Below are positions 15,359 to 24,000 of a stretch of DNA of 40,027 bases, one piece after another. The notes below the pieces were generated by a model. It was not told where the DNA came from. It worked only from the letters and a program-made list of their open reading frames with translations, and searched no databases. The DNA is taken from positions 1-40,027 of the forward strand of contig NZ_BSKJ01000017.1 in NCBI RefSeq assembly GCF_030159595.1, read 5' to 3'. Positions within the stretch are counted from its first letter, which is position 1. The number at the start of each line of letters is the position of its first letter. The position numbers and the translations under genes are program-made. The DNA is from Pseudomonas putida (lineage in GTDB: Bacteria; Pseudomonadota; Gammaproteobacteria; Pseudomonadales; Pseudomonadaceae).

Positions 15359-16849
15359 TCAGTCGAACACAATACCCTGCGCCAGCGGCAGCTCGCGCGA
15401 GTAGTTCACGGTGTTGGTCTGGCGACGCATGTAGCCTTTCCAGGCATCCGAACCCGACTCACGACCACCGCCGGTTTCCTTCTCGCCACCAAACGCACCG
15501 CCGATCTCGGCGCCGCTGGTGCCGATGTTGACGTTGGCGATACCGCAGTCGCTGCCCGACGCACTCTGGAAGCGCTCGGCCTCACGAATGTCGGTAGTGA
15601 AGATGCACGACGACAGGCCTTGTGGCACTTCGTTGTTCAGGCGCAGGGCCTCTTCGAAGTCATCGTAGGCCAGCACATACAGGATCGGGGCGAAGGTTTC
15701 GTGGCGCACCACGTCACTCTGCGCCGGCATTTCGGCAATGGCAGGCGAAACGTAGTAAGCGTTCGGGTACTGGTCGGCCAGCTGACGCTCGCCACCAAAC
15801 ACCTGGCCACCTTCGTCGCGGGCCTTGGCCAGCGCGCCCTGCATGGCGTCGAACGACAGCTTGTCGATCAGCGGGCCTACCAGGTTGTCCTTGCGTGGGT
15901 CACCGATGCGCACTTTGCCGTAGGCGGCTTTAACGCGCGCAACCACTTCGTCCTTGATCGAGCGGTGCACGATCAGGCGACGCAGGGTGGTGCAACGCTG
16001 GCCGGCGGTGCCGACGGCGGAGAACAGGATGCCGCGTACGGCCAGGTCCAGGTCGGCGCTCGGGGCCAGGATCATGGCGTTGTTGCCACCCAGTTCGAGG
16101 ATGCTGCGACCGAAGCGGGCCGCCACACGTGGGCCCACTTCGCGGCCCATGCGGGTGCTGCCGGTGGCGCTGACCAGCGGTACGCGCGGGTCATCGACCA
16201 TGGCTTCGCCAGCTTCACGGCCGCCGATCACCAATTGTGCCAGGCCAGCCGGGGCGTCGCCGAAGGCTTTCAGGGCTTTTTCGAACAGCGCCTGGCAAGC
16301 CAAGGCAGTCAGCGGGGTCTTTTCAGACGGCTTCCACACCACCGAGTTACCAGCCACCAAGGCCAGGGCAGTGTTCCAGGCCCAGACTGCAACCGGGAAG
16401 TTGAAGGCGCTGATCACGCCGACCACGCCCAGCGGGTGCCAGGTTTCACGCATGTGGTGGCCCGGGCGCTCGGAAGCGATGGTCAGGCCGTACAGCTGGC
16501 GCGACAGGCCAACGGCGAAGTCACAGATGTCGATCATTTCCTGCACTTCGCCCAGGCCTTCCTGGGTAATCTTGCCGGCTTCGATCGACACCAGCTCGCC
16601 CAGGTCGGCCTTGTGCTCACGCAGCACTTCGCCAAACAGGCGCACCAGTTCGCCACGGCGCGGGGCCGGCACAGTGCGCCAGGCTTCAAAGGCACTTTGG
16701 GCCTGATCGATGCGGGCGATGGTCTCGGCTTTGCCGAGCAATTTCACCAAGGCGATCTGGCTGCCGTCGATCGGCGTGTGAACAGGGTAGTCGCCCTGGG
16801 TGTAAGCCTCGGCGGCAACGCCAAGGCGCTCGAGCAATCCAGCAACCAT
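15359..16849 (-). CDS. amaB: Delta1-piperideine-6-carboxylate dehydrogenase
   Basis: NAD(P)+-dependent aldehyde dehydrogenase of the ALDH7/antiquitin type, 496 aa. It oxidises the open aldehyde form of piperideine-6-carboxylate to 2-aminoadipate. Active-site residues are visible: Asn150 in SAFNFP, Lys173 in VWKPSEKT, Glu252 in LELGGNN and the nucleophile Cys286 in GQRCTTLRR. The start ATG 16849 has AGGAG 8 nt upstream; a 32-codon in-frame extension lies outside homology. It is divergent from a LysR gene with a palindrome between, and followed by amaA, the preceding step of the pathway. Confidence 0.92.
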   Translation of the reverse strand: MVAGLLERLGVAAEAYTQGDYPVHTPIDGSQIALVKLLGKAETIARIDQAQSAFEAWRTVPAPRRGELVRLFGEVLREHKADLGELVSIEAGKITQEGLGEVQEMIDICDFAVGLSRQLYGLTIASERPGHHMRETWHPLGVVGVISAFNFPVAVWAWNTALALVAGNSVVWKPSEKTPLTALACQALFEKALKAFGDAPAGLAQLVIGGREAGEAMVDDPRVPLVSATGSTRMGREVGPRVAARFGRSILELGGNNAMILAPSADLDLAVRGILFSAVGTAGQRCTTLRRLIVHRSIKDEVVARVKAAYGKVRIGDPRKDNLVGPLIDKLSFDAMQGALAKARDEGGQVFGGERQLADQYPNAYYVSPAIAEMPAQSDVVRHETFAPILYVLAYDDFEEALRLNNEVPQGLSSCIFTTDIREAERFQSASGSDCGIANVNIGTSGAEIGGAFGGEKETGGGRESGSDAWKGYMRRQTNTVNYSRELPLAQGIVFD

Positions 16850-16945
16850 TAGTGCATCTCCTACATCGGGTGATGGGGTGGAAAAATGATGTGGATCAGT
16901 ATTAATCCGATCACATAGGTACAACAAACGACCTTTATTCCGCAT

Positions 16946-16966
16946 ATCATTCCGTCAGGTAATGAT
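16946..16966. promoter_or_regulatory. LysR-type operator between amaB and its divergent regulator
   Basis: Perfect inverted repeat ATCATT-N9-AATGAT, which contains the T-N11-A core (T16950, A16962) of LysR boxes. It is 20 nt from the LysR start and 97 nt from the amaB start, a typical position for autoregulation plus divergent activation. I found no convincing -35/-10 pair for amaB. Confidence 0.6.
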
Positions 16967-16985
16967 TTGAACCGCAGAGACCGCT

Positions 16986-17876
16986 ATGTCCAAACGCCTG
17001 GTGCCTTCCATGACCGCCCTGCAGTGCTTTGAAGCTGCAGCCCGCCATTTGAGCTTTACCCGTGCCGCTGAAGAGCTGCACCTGACCCAGAGCGCGGTCA
17101 GCAAGCAGGTGGCGCAGCTTGAAGACATGCTGCGCCACCACCTGTTCCTGCGCATCCGCCGGCGCCTGCAATTGACCCCGGCCGGCAGCCTGTACCTGGC
17201 CGAGGTCAACAAGATCCTCACGCAAGTGGACATGTCCAGCCGCTACGTCCTCACCTACGGCGAGCAGACCGAGATATTGAAGGTAGCCACTCAACCGAGT
17301 TTTGGCGTGCGCTGGTTGATCCCGCACCTGAAGGGTTTTGGTAAACGCCACACCAATATCCACCTGGACATCCGCAACGAGATGGAGCCATTTGCCTTGC
17401 TGCAGGGCTCGGCGGACGTAGTGTTCTTCTATGGCCAGGGCACTTGGCCGGGGGCTACCTGCGTGGAGTTGTTCCGCGAAGAGGTGGTGCCGGTGTGCGC
17501 ACCGGAGCTGCTGGCCGGGCGCACGCTGGGCAATGCGGCAGAGCTGGCCGACCTGGTGCTGTTGCAGAGCACGTCGCGGCCGGAAGCGTGGCATGAGTGG
17601 TTCCTTGAGCAGGACCTGCAGAGTGTCAGCGCTTACCACGGGCCGCGCTTCGATACGTTCTATATGGCCTTGAGCGCGGCGCAGGCCGGGTGCGGGGTGG
17701 CGCTGGTGCCGCGCTATCTGGCGGCGAAGGAGTTGGCCGAGGGGAGTTTGGTGGTGCCTTGGAACCATGCGATGCGCAGTGCGGGGGCGCATTACCTGGC
17801 GTATGCCGAGCATGCAGCGGAAGTACCCAAGGTAAGGGCGTTGGTGGAATGGATTCAAGAGCAGCTTCAGGCTTGA
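16986..17876 (+). CDS. LysR family regulator, probably of the amaBA lysine genes
   Basis: DNA-binding regulator, 296 aa. The helix-turn-helix LSFTRAAEELHLTQSAVSKQ (about residues 22-41) is GcvA-like, and the effector domain runs from about residue 90. It is divergent from amaB and upstream of hglS, so all three catabolic genes flank it. Control of lysine or pipecolate catabolism is inferred from this position and the palindrome in the intergenic region. Confidence 0.88.
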   Translation: MSKRLVPSMTALQCFEAAARHLSFTRAAEELHLTQSAVSKQVAQLEDMLRHHLFLRIRRRLQLTPAGSLYLAEVNKILTQVDMSSRYVLTYGEQTEILKVATQPSFGVRWLIPHLKGFGKRHTNIHLDIRNEMEPFALLQGSADVVFFYGQGTWPGATCVELFREEVVPVCAPELLAGRTLGNAAELADLVLLQSTSRPEAWHEWFLEQDLQSVSAYHGPRFDTFYMALSAAQAGCGVALVPRYLAAKELAEGSLVVPWNHAMRSAGAHYLAYAEHAAEVPKVRALVEWIQEQLQA

Positions 17877-17877
17877 G

Positions 17878-17973
17878 GGCCTCTTCGCGGCTAAAGCCGC
17901 TCCCACAGGGACCGTGCAAGGTCTGAATGCTGTGCACTACCTTGTGGGAGCGGGTTCACCCGCGAATAGGCCC
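17878..17973. repeat. Inverted pair of class 1 REP elements
   Basis: Units 17878-17910 (variant GCGGCTAAAGCCGC core) and 17942-17973, between the LysR gene and hglS. The following 106 bp to the hglS start contain A-rich and T-rich tracts but no promoter that I would commit to. Confidence 0.85.
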
Positions 17974-18079
17974 TTGAGGTCGATCAAAAAAGGAATGACA
18001 CACTCACTTTTTTTCGCTTGTGAGCCAAGTGCATTCCCAGCTTTCATGTAAGCGTCCGAACCCAACCAGGAAGCTAGCG

Positions 18080-19474
18080 ATGCCCGCCCACGATTTCGTC
18101 AGCCCAGACAGCATTCGCGCGCAGTTCTCTGCCGCCATGTCGCTCATGTACAAACAGGAAGTGCCGCTGTACGGCACGCTGCTGGAGCTGGTGAGCGAAA
18201 TCAACCAGCAGGTCATGGCCCAGCAACCGGAAGTGGCCGAGGCCCTGCGCTGGACCGGCGAAATCGAGCGCCTGGACCACGAGCGCCACGGCGCCATCCG
18301 CGTCGGTACTGCCGAAGAACTGGCCACCATCGCCCGCCTGTTCGCCGTCATGGGCATGCAGCCGGTCGGCTACTACGACCTCAGCTCCGCCGGCGTGCCG
18401 GTGCACTCCACCGCCTTCCGCGCGGTGCACGAACAGTCGCTGCACGTCAGCCCGTTCCGTGTGTTCACCTCGCTGCTGCGCCTGGAGCTGATCGACAACC
18501 CGCAGCTGCGTGAGTTGGCCCAGAGCATCTTGGCCAAGCGCCAGATCTTCACCACCCGCGCCCTCGAACTGATCGCCCAATGCGAGCGCGATGGCGGCCT
18601 GAACGCCGCTGATGCTGAAGCGTTCGTGCAGGAAGCACTGCACACCTTCCGCTGGCACCATGACGCCACCGTCACCGCCGAGCAGTACAAGCAGCTGCAC
18701 GACCAGCATCGCCTGATCGCCGATGTGGTGGCCTTCAAGGGCCCGCACATCAACCACCTGACCCCACGCACCCTGGACATCGATGCCATCCAGCTCGGCA
18801 TGCCGGCCAAGGGCATCCCGCCGAAGGCCGTGGTCGAAGGCCCACCCACCCGCCGTCACCCGATCCTGCTGCGCCAGACCAGCTTCAAGGCCTTGCAGGA
18901 AAAGGTCGCGTTCAGCGACCAGCAGGGTAGCGAAGGCAGCCATACCGCACGTTTCGGCGAGATCGAACAGCGCGGCGCGGCGCTGACGCCGAAGGGTCGC
19001 CAGCTGTACGACAAGCTGCTCGACGCCACCCGCGCCGCCCTGGGTGGCGCACCGGCTGAAGCCAATGCCGAGCGCTACATGGCGTTGCTGAAAGATACTT
19101 TTGCCGAATTCCCGGATGACCTGACGCAGATGCGTGAACAGGGCTTGGCGTACTTCCGCTACTTCGCCACCGAGAAAGGCCTGGCAGCGCGTGATCAGGA
19201 AGGCCGCCCAACTACCCTGCAGGGCCTGATCGAGGCTGGCCATGTGCACTTCGAGGCGCTGGTGTACGAGGACTTCCTGCCGGTAAGTGCGGCGGGGATC
19301 TTCCAGTCCAACCTGGGCGACGATGCACAGGCCGAATATGGCAGCAACGCCAACCGCGATGCGTTCGAGGCGGCGTTGGGGCTGCAGGTGCAGGATGAGC
19401 TGGCGCTGTATGCGCAAAGCGAGCGCCGGTCGCTGCAGGCCTGTGCTCAGGCACTGAACCTGGGCTCTATGTAA
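18080..19474 (+). CDS. hglS: 2-oxoadipate dioxygenase/decarboxylase (D-2-hydroxyglutarate synthase)
   Basis: Fe(II)-dependent enzyme of the DUF1338/VOC family, 464 aa, the same length as I recall for P. putida HglS. It converts 2-oxoadipate to D-2-hydroxyglutarate, closing the D-lysine route into the TCA cycle. The metal ligands reported for HglS, His70, His226 and Glu294, all fall on the right residues when numbered from ATG 18080 (ERHGAIR, HINHL, RFGEIEQ). So do the substrate-binding Arg74 and Val402. AGGAAG lies 6 nt upstream of this start; a further 20 in-frame codons upstream are not needed. It is separated from its LysR neighbour by REPs, so it probably has its own promoter. Confidence 0.93.
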   Translation: MPAHDFVSPDSIRAQFSAAMSLMYKQEVPLYGTLLELVSEINQQVMAQQPEVAEALRWTGEIERLDHERHGAIRVGTAEELATIARLFAVMGMQPVGYYDLSSAGVPVHSTAFRAVHEQSLHVSPFRVFTSLLRLELIDNPQLRELAQSILAKRQIFTTRALELIAQCERDGGLNAADAEAFVQEALHTFRWHHDATVTAEQYKQLHDQHRLIADVVAFKGPHINHLTPRTLDIDAIQLGMPAKGIPPKAVVEGPPTRRHPILLRQTSFKALQEKVAFSDQQGSEGSHTARFGEIEQRGAALTPKGRQLYDKLLDATRAALGGAPAEANAERYMALLKDTFAEFPDDLTQMREQGLAYFRYFATEKGLAARDQEGRPTTLQGLIEAGHVHFEALVYEDFLPVSAAGIFQSNLGDDAQAEYGSNANRDAFEAALGLQVQDELALYAQSERRSLQACAQALNLGSM

Positions 19475-19482
19475 GGCATTGC

Positions 19483-19514
19483 GGCCTCTTCGCGGGCTCG
19501 CCCGCGAAGAGGCC
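19483..19514. repeat. Perfect REP palindrome between convergent genes
   Basis: Arms GGCCTCTTCGCGGGC / GCCCGCGAAGAGGCC, 15 bp each, with a loop of only TC. It lies 8 nt after the hglS stop and 11 nt from the stop of the next LysR gene. It may act as a two-way transcription or exonuclease barrier. Confidence 0.85.
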
Positions 19515-19525
19515 AGTGCAGGGGG

Positions 19526-20452
19526 TCAAAGAGCTGGCAGGATTTCCACATCCGGCAAATCCATTGCCGCCACCTCTTCCTCCAGAAATGCACTCAACCG
19601 CCGCAACCGCTCCCCCCCCGGCCGGGTACGCGGCCACACTAGGTAATAATCCATTCCACTGGGCACCGCCGTCGGCCAGGGCAGGCTCAAGCGCCCCTGC
19701 GCCACATCCTCGGCCACCATCAGCAAATCGCCCATGGAAATGCCATAGCCACGCGCCGCCGCAATCATGCCCAGCTCCAGGGTGTCGAACACCTGCCCGC
19801 CCTTGAGCGAAACCTTGTCACTCAGCCCCATGCGCTCCAGCCACTCCCGCCAGTCGCGCTTGTCCACCGTGGGGTGCAGCAGCTCGATAGCGGCCAGCCG
19901 GCGCTCGTCCCACGGCCCTTTTTCAAGCAGGTCTGGCGCCCCCACGGGTATCAGCAACTCCGGGAACAGCTTGCGCACTTCCCAGTCCGGCGGGAACACC
20001 CCGTCGCTGAGCAACACCGCGCAATCGAACGGTTCCTGGTTGAAGTCCACATGGTCAACGTCCATCCAGGCGCTGGTCAGCTGGACTTCATTGCCTGGCT
20101 GCAGGTGGCGAAAACGGCTCAAGCACGCCAGCAACCAGCGCATGGTCAGGGTCGAGGGGGCTTTCATGCGCAGGATGTCGTCTTCGCCCCGCAAAGTCTC
20201 ACAGGCTCGCTCCAGCGCCGCGAAACCTTCGCGAACGCCTGGCAGCAACACCCGTGCTGCCTCGGTCAGTTGCAGGTTGCGGCCACTGCGCACGAACAAA
20301 CGGCAGGCGAAGTACTCCTCCAGCGTGCGGATATGCCGGCTGACTGCGCTCTGAGTGATCGACAGTTCCTCACCGGCACGGGTGAAGGAACTTAGCCGTG
20401 CGGCGGCTTCGAATGCGCGAAGGGCATACAACGGAGGGAGCTGACGAGACAT
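19526..20452 (-). CDS. LysR family transcriptional regulator, GcvA-like
   Basis: 308 aa. Helix-turn-helix SSFTRAGEELSITQSAVSRH (about residues 20-39) and an effector-binding domain from about residue 90. The start ATG 20452 (MSRQLPPLYALRAFEAAARL) fits the family; an 18-codon in-frame extension upstream overlaps the intergenic palindrome region. It is divergent from a MATE efflux gene, which is the most likely target. The inducer is unknown. Confidence 0.88.
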   Translation of the reverse strand: MSRQLPPLYALRAFEAAARLSSFTRAGEELSITQSAVSRHIRTLEEYFACRLFVRSGRNLQLTEAARVLLPGVREGFAALERACETLRGEDDILRMKAPSTLTMRWLLACLSRFRHLQPGNEVQLTSAWMDVDHVDFNQEPFDCAVLLSDGVFPPDWEVRKLFPELLIPVGAPDLLEKGPWDERRLAAIELLHPTVDKRDWREWLERMGLSDKVSLKGGQVFDTLELGMIAAARGYGISMGDLLMVAEDVAQGRLSLPWPTAVPSGMDYYLVWPRTRPGGERLRRLSAFLEEEVAAMDLPDVEILPAL

Positions 20453-20502
20453 GAGGCACCTGCCATACGGGGCTGTGGAGCGGATCACCATGAAGCATAT
20501 AT

Positions 20503-20521
20503 GCATGAGTCAGACTCATGC
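20503..20521. promoter_or_regulatory. Palindromic operator between LysR and MATE genes
   Basis: Perfect inverted repeat GCATGAGT-CAG-ACTCATGC containing a T-N11-A core (T20506, A20518). It lies 50 nt upstream of the LysR start and 88 nt upstream of the MATE start, a usual place for a LysR-type site. Confidence 0.6.
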
Positions 20522-20609
20522 TAATGATCGCTTTTATCCTTTTGTGCAAAGCTGACCAAAGCCTCAGAATCGCCCTTCGTTCATCACCTCAGGAAGAAGG
20601 ACACCCCTC

Positions 20610-21998
20610 ATGCACGTCGCGCCCACCACAGAACTCAAGGCTTTGTTGCGCCTGGCCGGGCCGCTGATCGCCTCGCAGTTGGCGCACATGCTGATGGTGC
20701 TGACCGACACCCTGATGATGGCCCGCATCAGCCCACAGGCCTTGGCCGGTGGCGGTTTGGGCGCGGCCAGCTACTCGTTCGTGTCGATCTTCTGCCTGGG
20801 CGTGATCGCCGCAGTCGGCACCCTGGTGGCCATCCGCAAGGGCGCCAACGACATCGAAGGTGCCACCCGCCTGGCACAGAACGGCCTGTGGCTGGCCTGG
20901 GGCCTGGCGCTGCTCGCCGCGCTGGTGCTATGGAACCTTGAGCCGGTACTGCTGCTGTTCGGGCAACAGCCCGAAAACGTGGCCTCGGCCGCCGAATTCC
21001 TCACCCTGCTACCGCTGGCCCTGCCCGGCTACCTGACCTTCATGGCCTTGCGCGGCTTCACCAGCGCGCTGGGCCGCTCGACCCCGGTGATGGTCATCAG
21101 CCTGGTTGGCACGGTGCTCAACTACCTGTTCAACGTGGCGCTGATCGAGGGCATGTTCGGCCTGCCCAAGCTGGGCCTGATGGGTATCGGCCTGGTCACG
21201 GCGGTGGTGTCGATGGGCATGGCCATCGCCCTGGCGCTGTACATCCGCTGGCACTCGGCCTATGCCGCCTACCCGCTGCGCAAGGGCCTGTCACGTCCGT
21301 CGTTGCCGGCCCTGCGCGAGCTGTGGCGGCTAGGCCTGCCGATTGGCGGCACCTACATGGTGGAAGTGGGCCTGTTCGCGTTCGCCGCCCTGTGCATGGG
21401 GGTGCTGGGCAGCACCGAACTGGCGGCGCACCAGATCGCCCTGCAGATCGTGTCCACCGCGTTCATGGTGCCGACCGGGCTGTCGTATGCGGTGACCATG
21501 CGGGTGGGCTTGTATTACGGTGCTGGCAACCTGCTGGCGGCGCGCAGCGCCGGGCGCGTGGGCATCGGCTTCGGGGCGATGATCATGTTTGCCTTCGCCG
21601 CGTTGTTCCTGCTGTTGCCCGAGGCGCTGGTGGGGCTGTTCATCGACCGCAATGACCCGGCGTTTGCGGCGATCTTCCAGGTGGCCGTGCAGTTGCTGAT
21701 GGTGGCGGCGTGGTTCGAACTGTTCGATGGCATGCAGACGATTGCCATGGGTTCGATCCGAGGGCTGAAGGATGCCAAGACCACCTTCCTGATCGGGCTG
21801 GTGTGCTACTGGCTGGTGGGGGCGCCGAGCGCCTGGTTGTTCACCTTTACCTTGGGCGGCGGTGCGGTGGGCATCTGGTGGGGGCTGGCACTGGGGCTGG
21901 CCTGTGCCGCGGTGGCGCTGACCTTTGGCTTCGAGTGGCGGATGAAGCGGCTTTTGGGTAAAGCCGGCGTTGGTGAGGCCGCGGGCGCTTCGGCCTGA
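20610..21998 (+). CDS. MATE family multidrug efflux transporter, NorM-like
   Basis: Inner-membrane cation-coupled exporter, 462 aa, with about twelve hydrophobic helices in two halves. Family segments include GPLIASQLAHMLMVLTDTLM at helix 1, LPIGGTYMVEVGLFAFAALC at helix 7 and ELAAHQIALQIVSTAFMVP. AAGGA lies 8 nt before the ATG. It is divergent from a LysR gene. Typical cargos are cationic drugs and dyes; the real substrate is unknown. Confidence 0.9.
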   Translation: MHVAPTTELKALLRLAGPLIASQLAHMLMVLTDTLMMARISPQALAGGGLGAASYSFVSIFCLGVIAAVGTLVAIRKGANDIEGATRLAQNGLWLAWGLALLAALVLWNLEPVLLLFGQQPENVASAAEFLTLLPLALPGYLTFMALRGFTSALGRSTPVMVISLVGTVLNYLFNVALIEGMFGLPKLGLMGIGLVTAVVSMGMAIALALYIRWHSAYAAYPLRKGLSRPSLPALRELWRLGLPIGGTYMVEVGLFAFAALCMGVLGSTELAAHQIALQIVSTAFMVPTGLSYAVTMRVGLYYGAGNLLAARSAGRVGIGFGAMIMFAFAALFLLLPEALVGLFIDRNDPAFAAIFQVAVQLLMVAAWFELFDGMQTIAMGSIRGLKDAKTTFLIGLVCYWLVGAPSAWLFTFTLGGGAVGIWWGLALGLACAAVALTFGFEWRMKRLLGKAGVGEAAGASA

Positions 21999-22000
21999 CT

Positions 22001-22040
22001 TTAGGGCCTCTTCGCGGGTTTACCCGCGAAAGGGCCCTAA
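22001..22040. repeat. Fused REP hairpin between convergent genes
   Basis: TTAGGGCC and TTCGCGGGT pair with ACCCGCGAA and GGCCCTAA around a 2-nt loop, with a 2-nt mismatch. The far end includes the TAG stop codon of the GGDEF-EAL gene (22039-22037). Confidence 0.8.
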
Positions 22041-23704
22041 CGGACAGCATCCAACTGACGGCCAGGCACCTTCAGCAAAAAATCGATCAACTCCCCCACC
22101 GGCAGCGGCTTGCTGACCAAAAAGCCCTGCACCTGGTCGCAACCAAACCCGCGCAGCAAGGCCAGTTGCGCTTCACTCTCCACACCCTCGGCCACCACCT
22201 CAAGGTTGAGGTTGTGCGCCAGGTTGATCATGGCGTGCACCAGCTTGCGGTTTTCCTCGCGCATTTCCATTTCGGCGACAAAGCTGCGGTCTACCTTGAG
22301 CAAGGTGATCGGCAAGCTGTTGAGGTGCACGAACGAAGAAAACCCGGTGCCGAAGTCGTCGAGCGAGAAACGCACGCCCAGGCGGCCGAGGGCGTCCATG
22401 GTCTGGCGCACCACTTCGTTGCGACGCATCACTGCCGTTTCGGTCAGCTCGAACTCCAGCCAGCGGGCGTCCACGCCATGCTCAAGGATCAGGCGGCTCA
22501 GGGTGGCCAGCAACTGGCTGTCCTGAAACTGACGGAAGCTCAGGTTGACTGCCATGTGCAGCGGCTCCAGGCCGCGCTCGCACAACGCCTGCATGTCACG
22601 CAGGGCACGGGAGATGACCCAGTAGCCCAGCGGCACGATCAGGCCGCTCTGCTCGGCCAGGGGCACGAACTCGCTGGGCGGCAGCAGCCCGCGCTCTGCA
22701 TGGCGCCAGCGCACCAGCGCCTCCAGGCCGACGATGCGCCCGTCGGCCAGGTCGAGCCGAGGCTGATAGTGCAGCTCCAGCTCGTCGCGGCGCAGGGCGC
22801 GGCGCAATTCGCTTTCCAGGTCGGCAAGGCTGCGGGCGTTGCGGTTGATGCGCTCGTTGAACACATGGAAGGTGCAGCCTTGGCTGCCCTTGGCCTGGCG
22901 CATGGCAATGTGCGCATGCCACATCAGTGGGTCGGCGCCGCTCTGCGCGCGGGCATGGGCCAGGCCCAGGCTGCAGCCCAGCAGCAGGCTTTCGCCGTCG
23001 ATCCAGTAAGGTTCGGCCAGCGCCTCGATAATGCGCTCGGCAATCCACTCGGCGCGGTTGGCATCGCGCCGGGTGTCGATCAACAGGGCGAATTCGTCAC
23101 TGCCCAGGCGAGCCAACTGGTCACCCGCCTCCAATTGGTTCTGCAGCCGCGACACCACTTGCAGGATCAGCCGGTCGCCGCTCTGGTGACCCAGGGCATC
23201 GTTGACGTGGCGGAAGTTGTCCAGGTCCAGGTGGCCCAGGGCAAGTCCACGGCCCTCATTTTCGGCCAGGCGTGCAGTCAGCAAGGCCTGGAAGCCCTGG
23301 CGGTTGGCAATGCCGGTCAGCGGATCCTGCTCGGCCAGGCGCTGCAAGGTGGCCACCAGCACACCACGCTCGCGCACATGGCGCAGTGAGCGGCGCAAGG
23401 TATCGGCATTGAGCTGGTCGCGTACCAGCCAGTCACTCACGGCGCTGGGCGCCACCTCGGGTTCGTGGTCGAGCAGCAGGATGGTCGGCAGGTCACAGCG
23501 CCCGGGCACTGGCTGCAGGGCCGGCGTTGCCAGCACCACGGCCTGGCGATCATGGCTGAACAGGCTGTCGACCGCATCCCAGTTCGGGGCAGTCAGCAGC
23601 ACGGCGCTGCCGCTCAGGGCAGGCATGCAAGCGTGCAACAAGGCGGCCCATTCCGGCTCATCAGCCAACAGCAGCAAACGCAAAGGTTCGACAGGCGTGG
23701 ACAA
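22037..23704 (-). CDS. Pseudo-receiver-GGDEF-EAL protein, likely c-di-GMP phosphodiesterase
   Basis: Cytosolic c-di-GMP enzyme, 555 aa. Residues 7-112 resemble a receiver domain but have no Asp at the phosphoacceptor strand (AVVLATPAL), so it is unlikely to be phosphorylated. The GGDEF domain (about 120-285) has GSDEF at 201-205 and no RxxD inhibitory site, suggesting weak or no cyclase activity. The EAL domain (about 298-545) keeps EAL (328-330), Asn387, Glu419-Glu422, Asp449-Asp450, Lys470, Glu506 and Gln525, so hydrolysis of c-di-GMP is expected. The start is TTG 23704 with AAGGAG 5 nt upstream. A Fur-box-like palindrome lies 60 nt upstream. Confidence 0.88.
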   Translation of the reverse strand: MSTPVEPLRLLLLADEPEWAALLHACMPALSGSAVLLTAPNWDAVDSLFSHDRQAVVLATPALQPVPGRCDLPTILLLDHEPEVAPSAVSDWLVRDQLNADTLRRSLRHVRERGVLVATLQRLAEQDPLTGIANRQGFQALLTARLAENEGRGLALGHLDLDNFRHVNDALGHQSGDRLILQVVSRLQNQLEAGDQLARLGSDEFALLIDTRRDANRAEWIAERIIEALAEPYWIDGESLLLGCSLGLAHARAQSGADPLMWHAHIAMRQAKGSQGCTFHVFNERINRNARSLADLESELRRALRRDELELHYQPRLDLADGRIVGLEALVRWRHAERGLLPPSEFVPLAEQSGLIVPLGYWVISRALRDMQALCERGLEPLHMAVNLSFRQFQDSQLLATLSRLILEHGVDARWLEFELTETAVMRRNEVVRQTMDALGRLGVRFSLDDFGTGFSSFVHLNSLPITLLKVDRSFVAEMEMREENRKLVHAMINLAHNLNLEVVAEGVESEAQLALLRGFGCDQVQGFLVSKPLPVGELIDFLLKVPGRQLDAVR

Positions 23705-23761
23705 GCGGACTCCTTAGGGCTTCACGGTGCAACGGTAACTGGCAGGTATGCTACTGCATTT

Positions 23762-23780
23762 AATGAAAATGATTTTCACT
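23762..23780. promoter_or_regulatory. Fur-box-like palindrome
   Basis: AATGAAAATGATTTTCACT with the perfect core TGAAAAT-G-ATTTTCA (23764-23778). It resembles the Fur consensus of alternating AAT/ATT elements around a central base. It is 60 nt upstream of the GGDEF-EAL start and about 220 nt upstream of rep, so the former is the likelier target. Recognition by Fur is inferred. Confidence 0.55.
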
Positions 23781-24000
23781 TTTATACATGTTTTTACGCG
23801 CGTAGCATCCCGACGTATTTTGTCGTGCATCCTGCGCGAAACGAGCCAAACCGGCAAATATGATTTTTTCAGCTACTAGGATTAGTGGCACTAATAGTAG
23901 GTCGGACAAAAGTCTGACTCAGACGTCAGACGGTCGCGCCACAACCGCCCCATGCCTGTTAGAATGCGCGGCTATTTTCTGGCGACCCCCGGTTTCTAGC

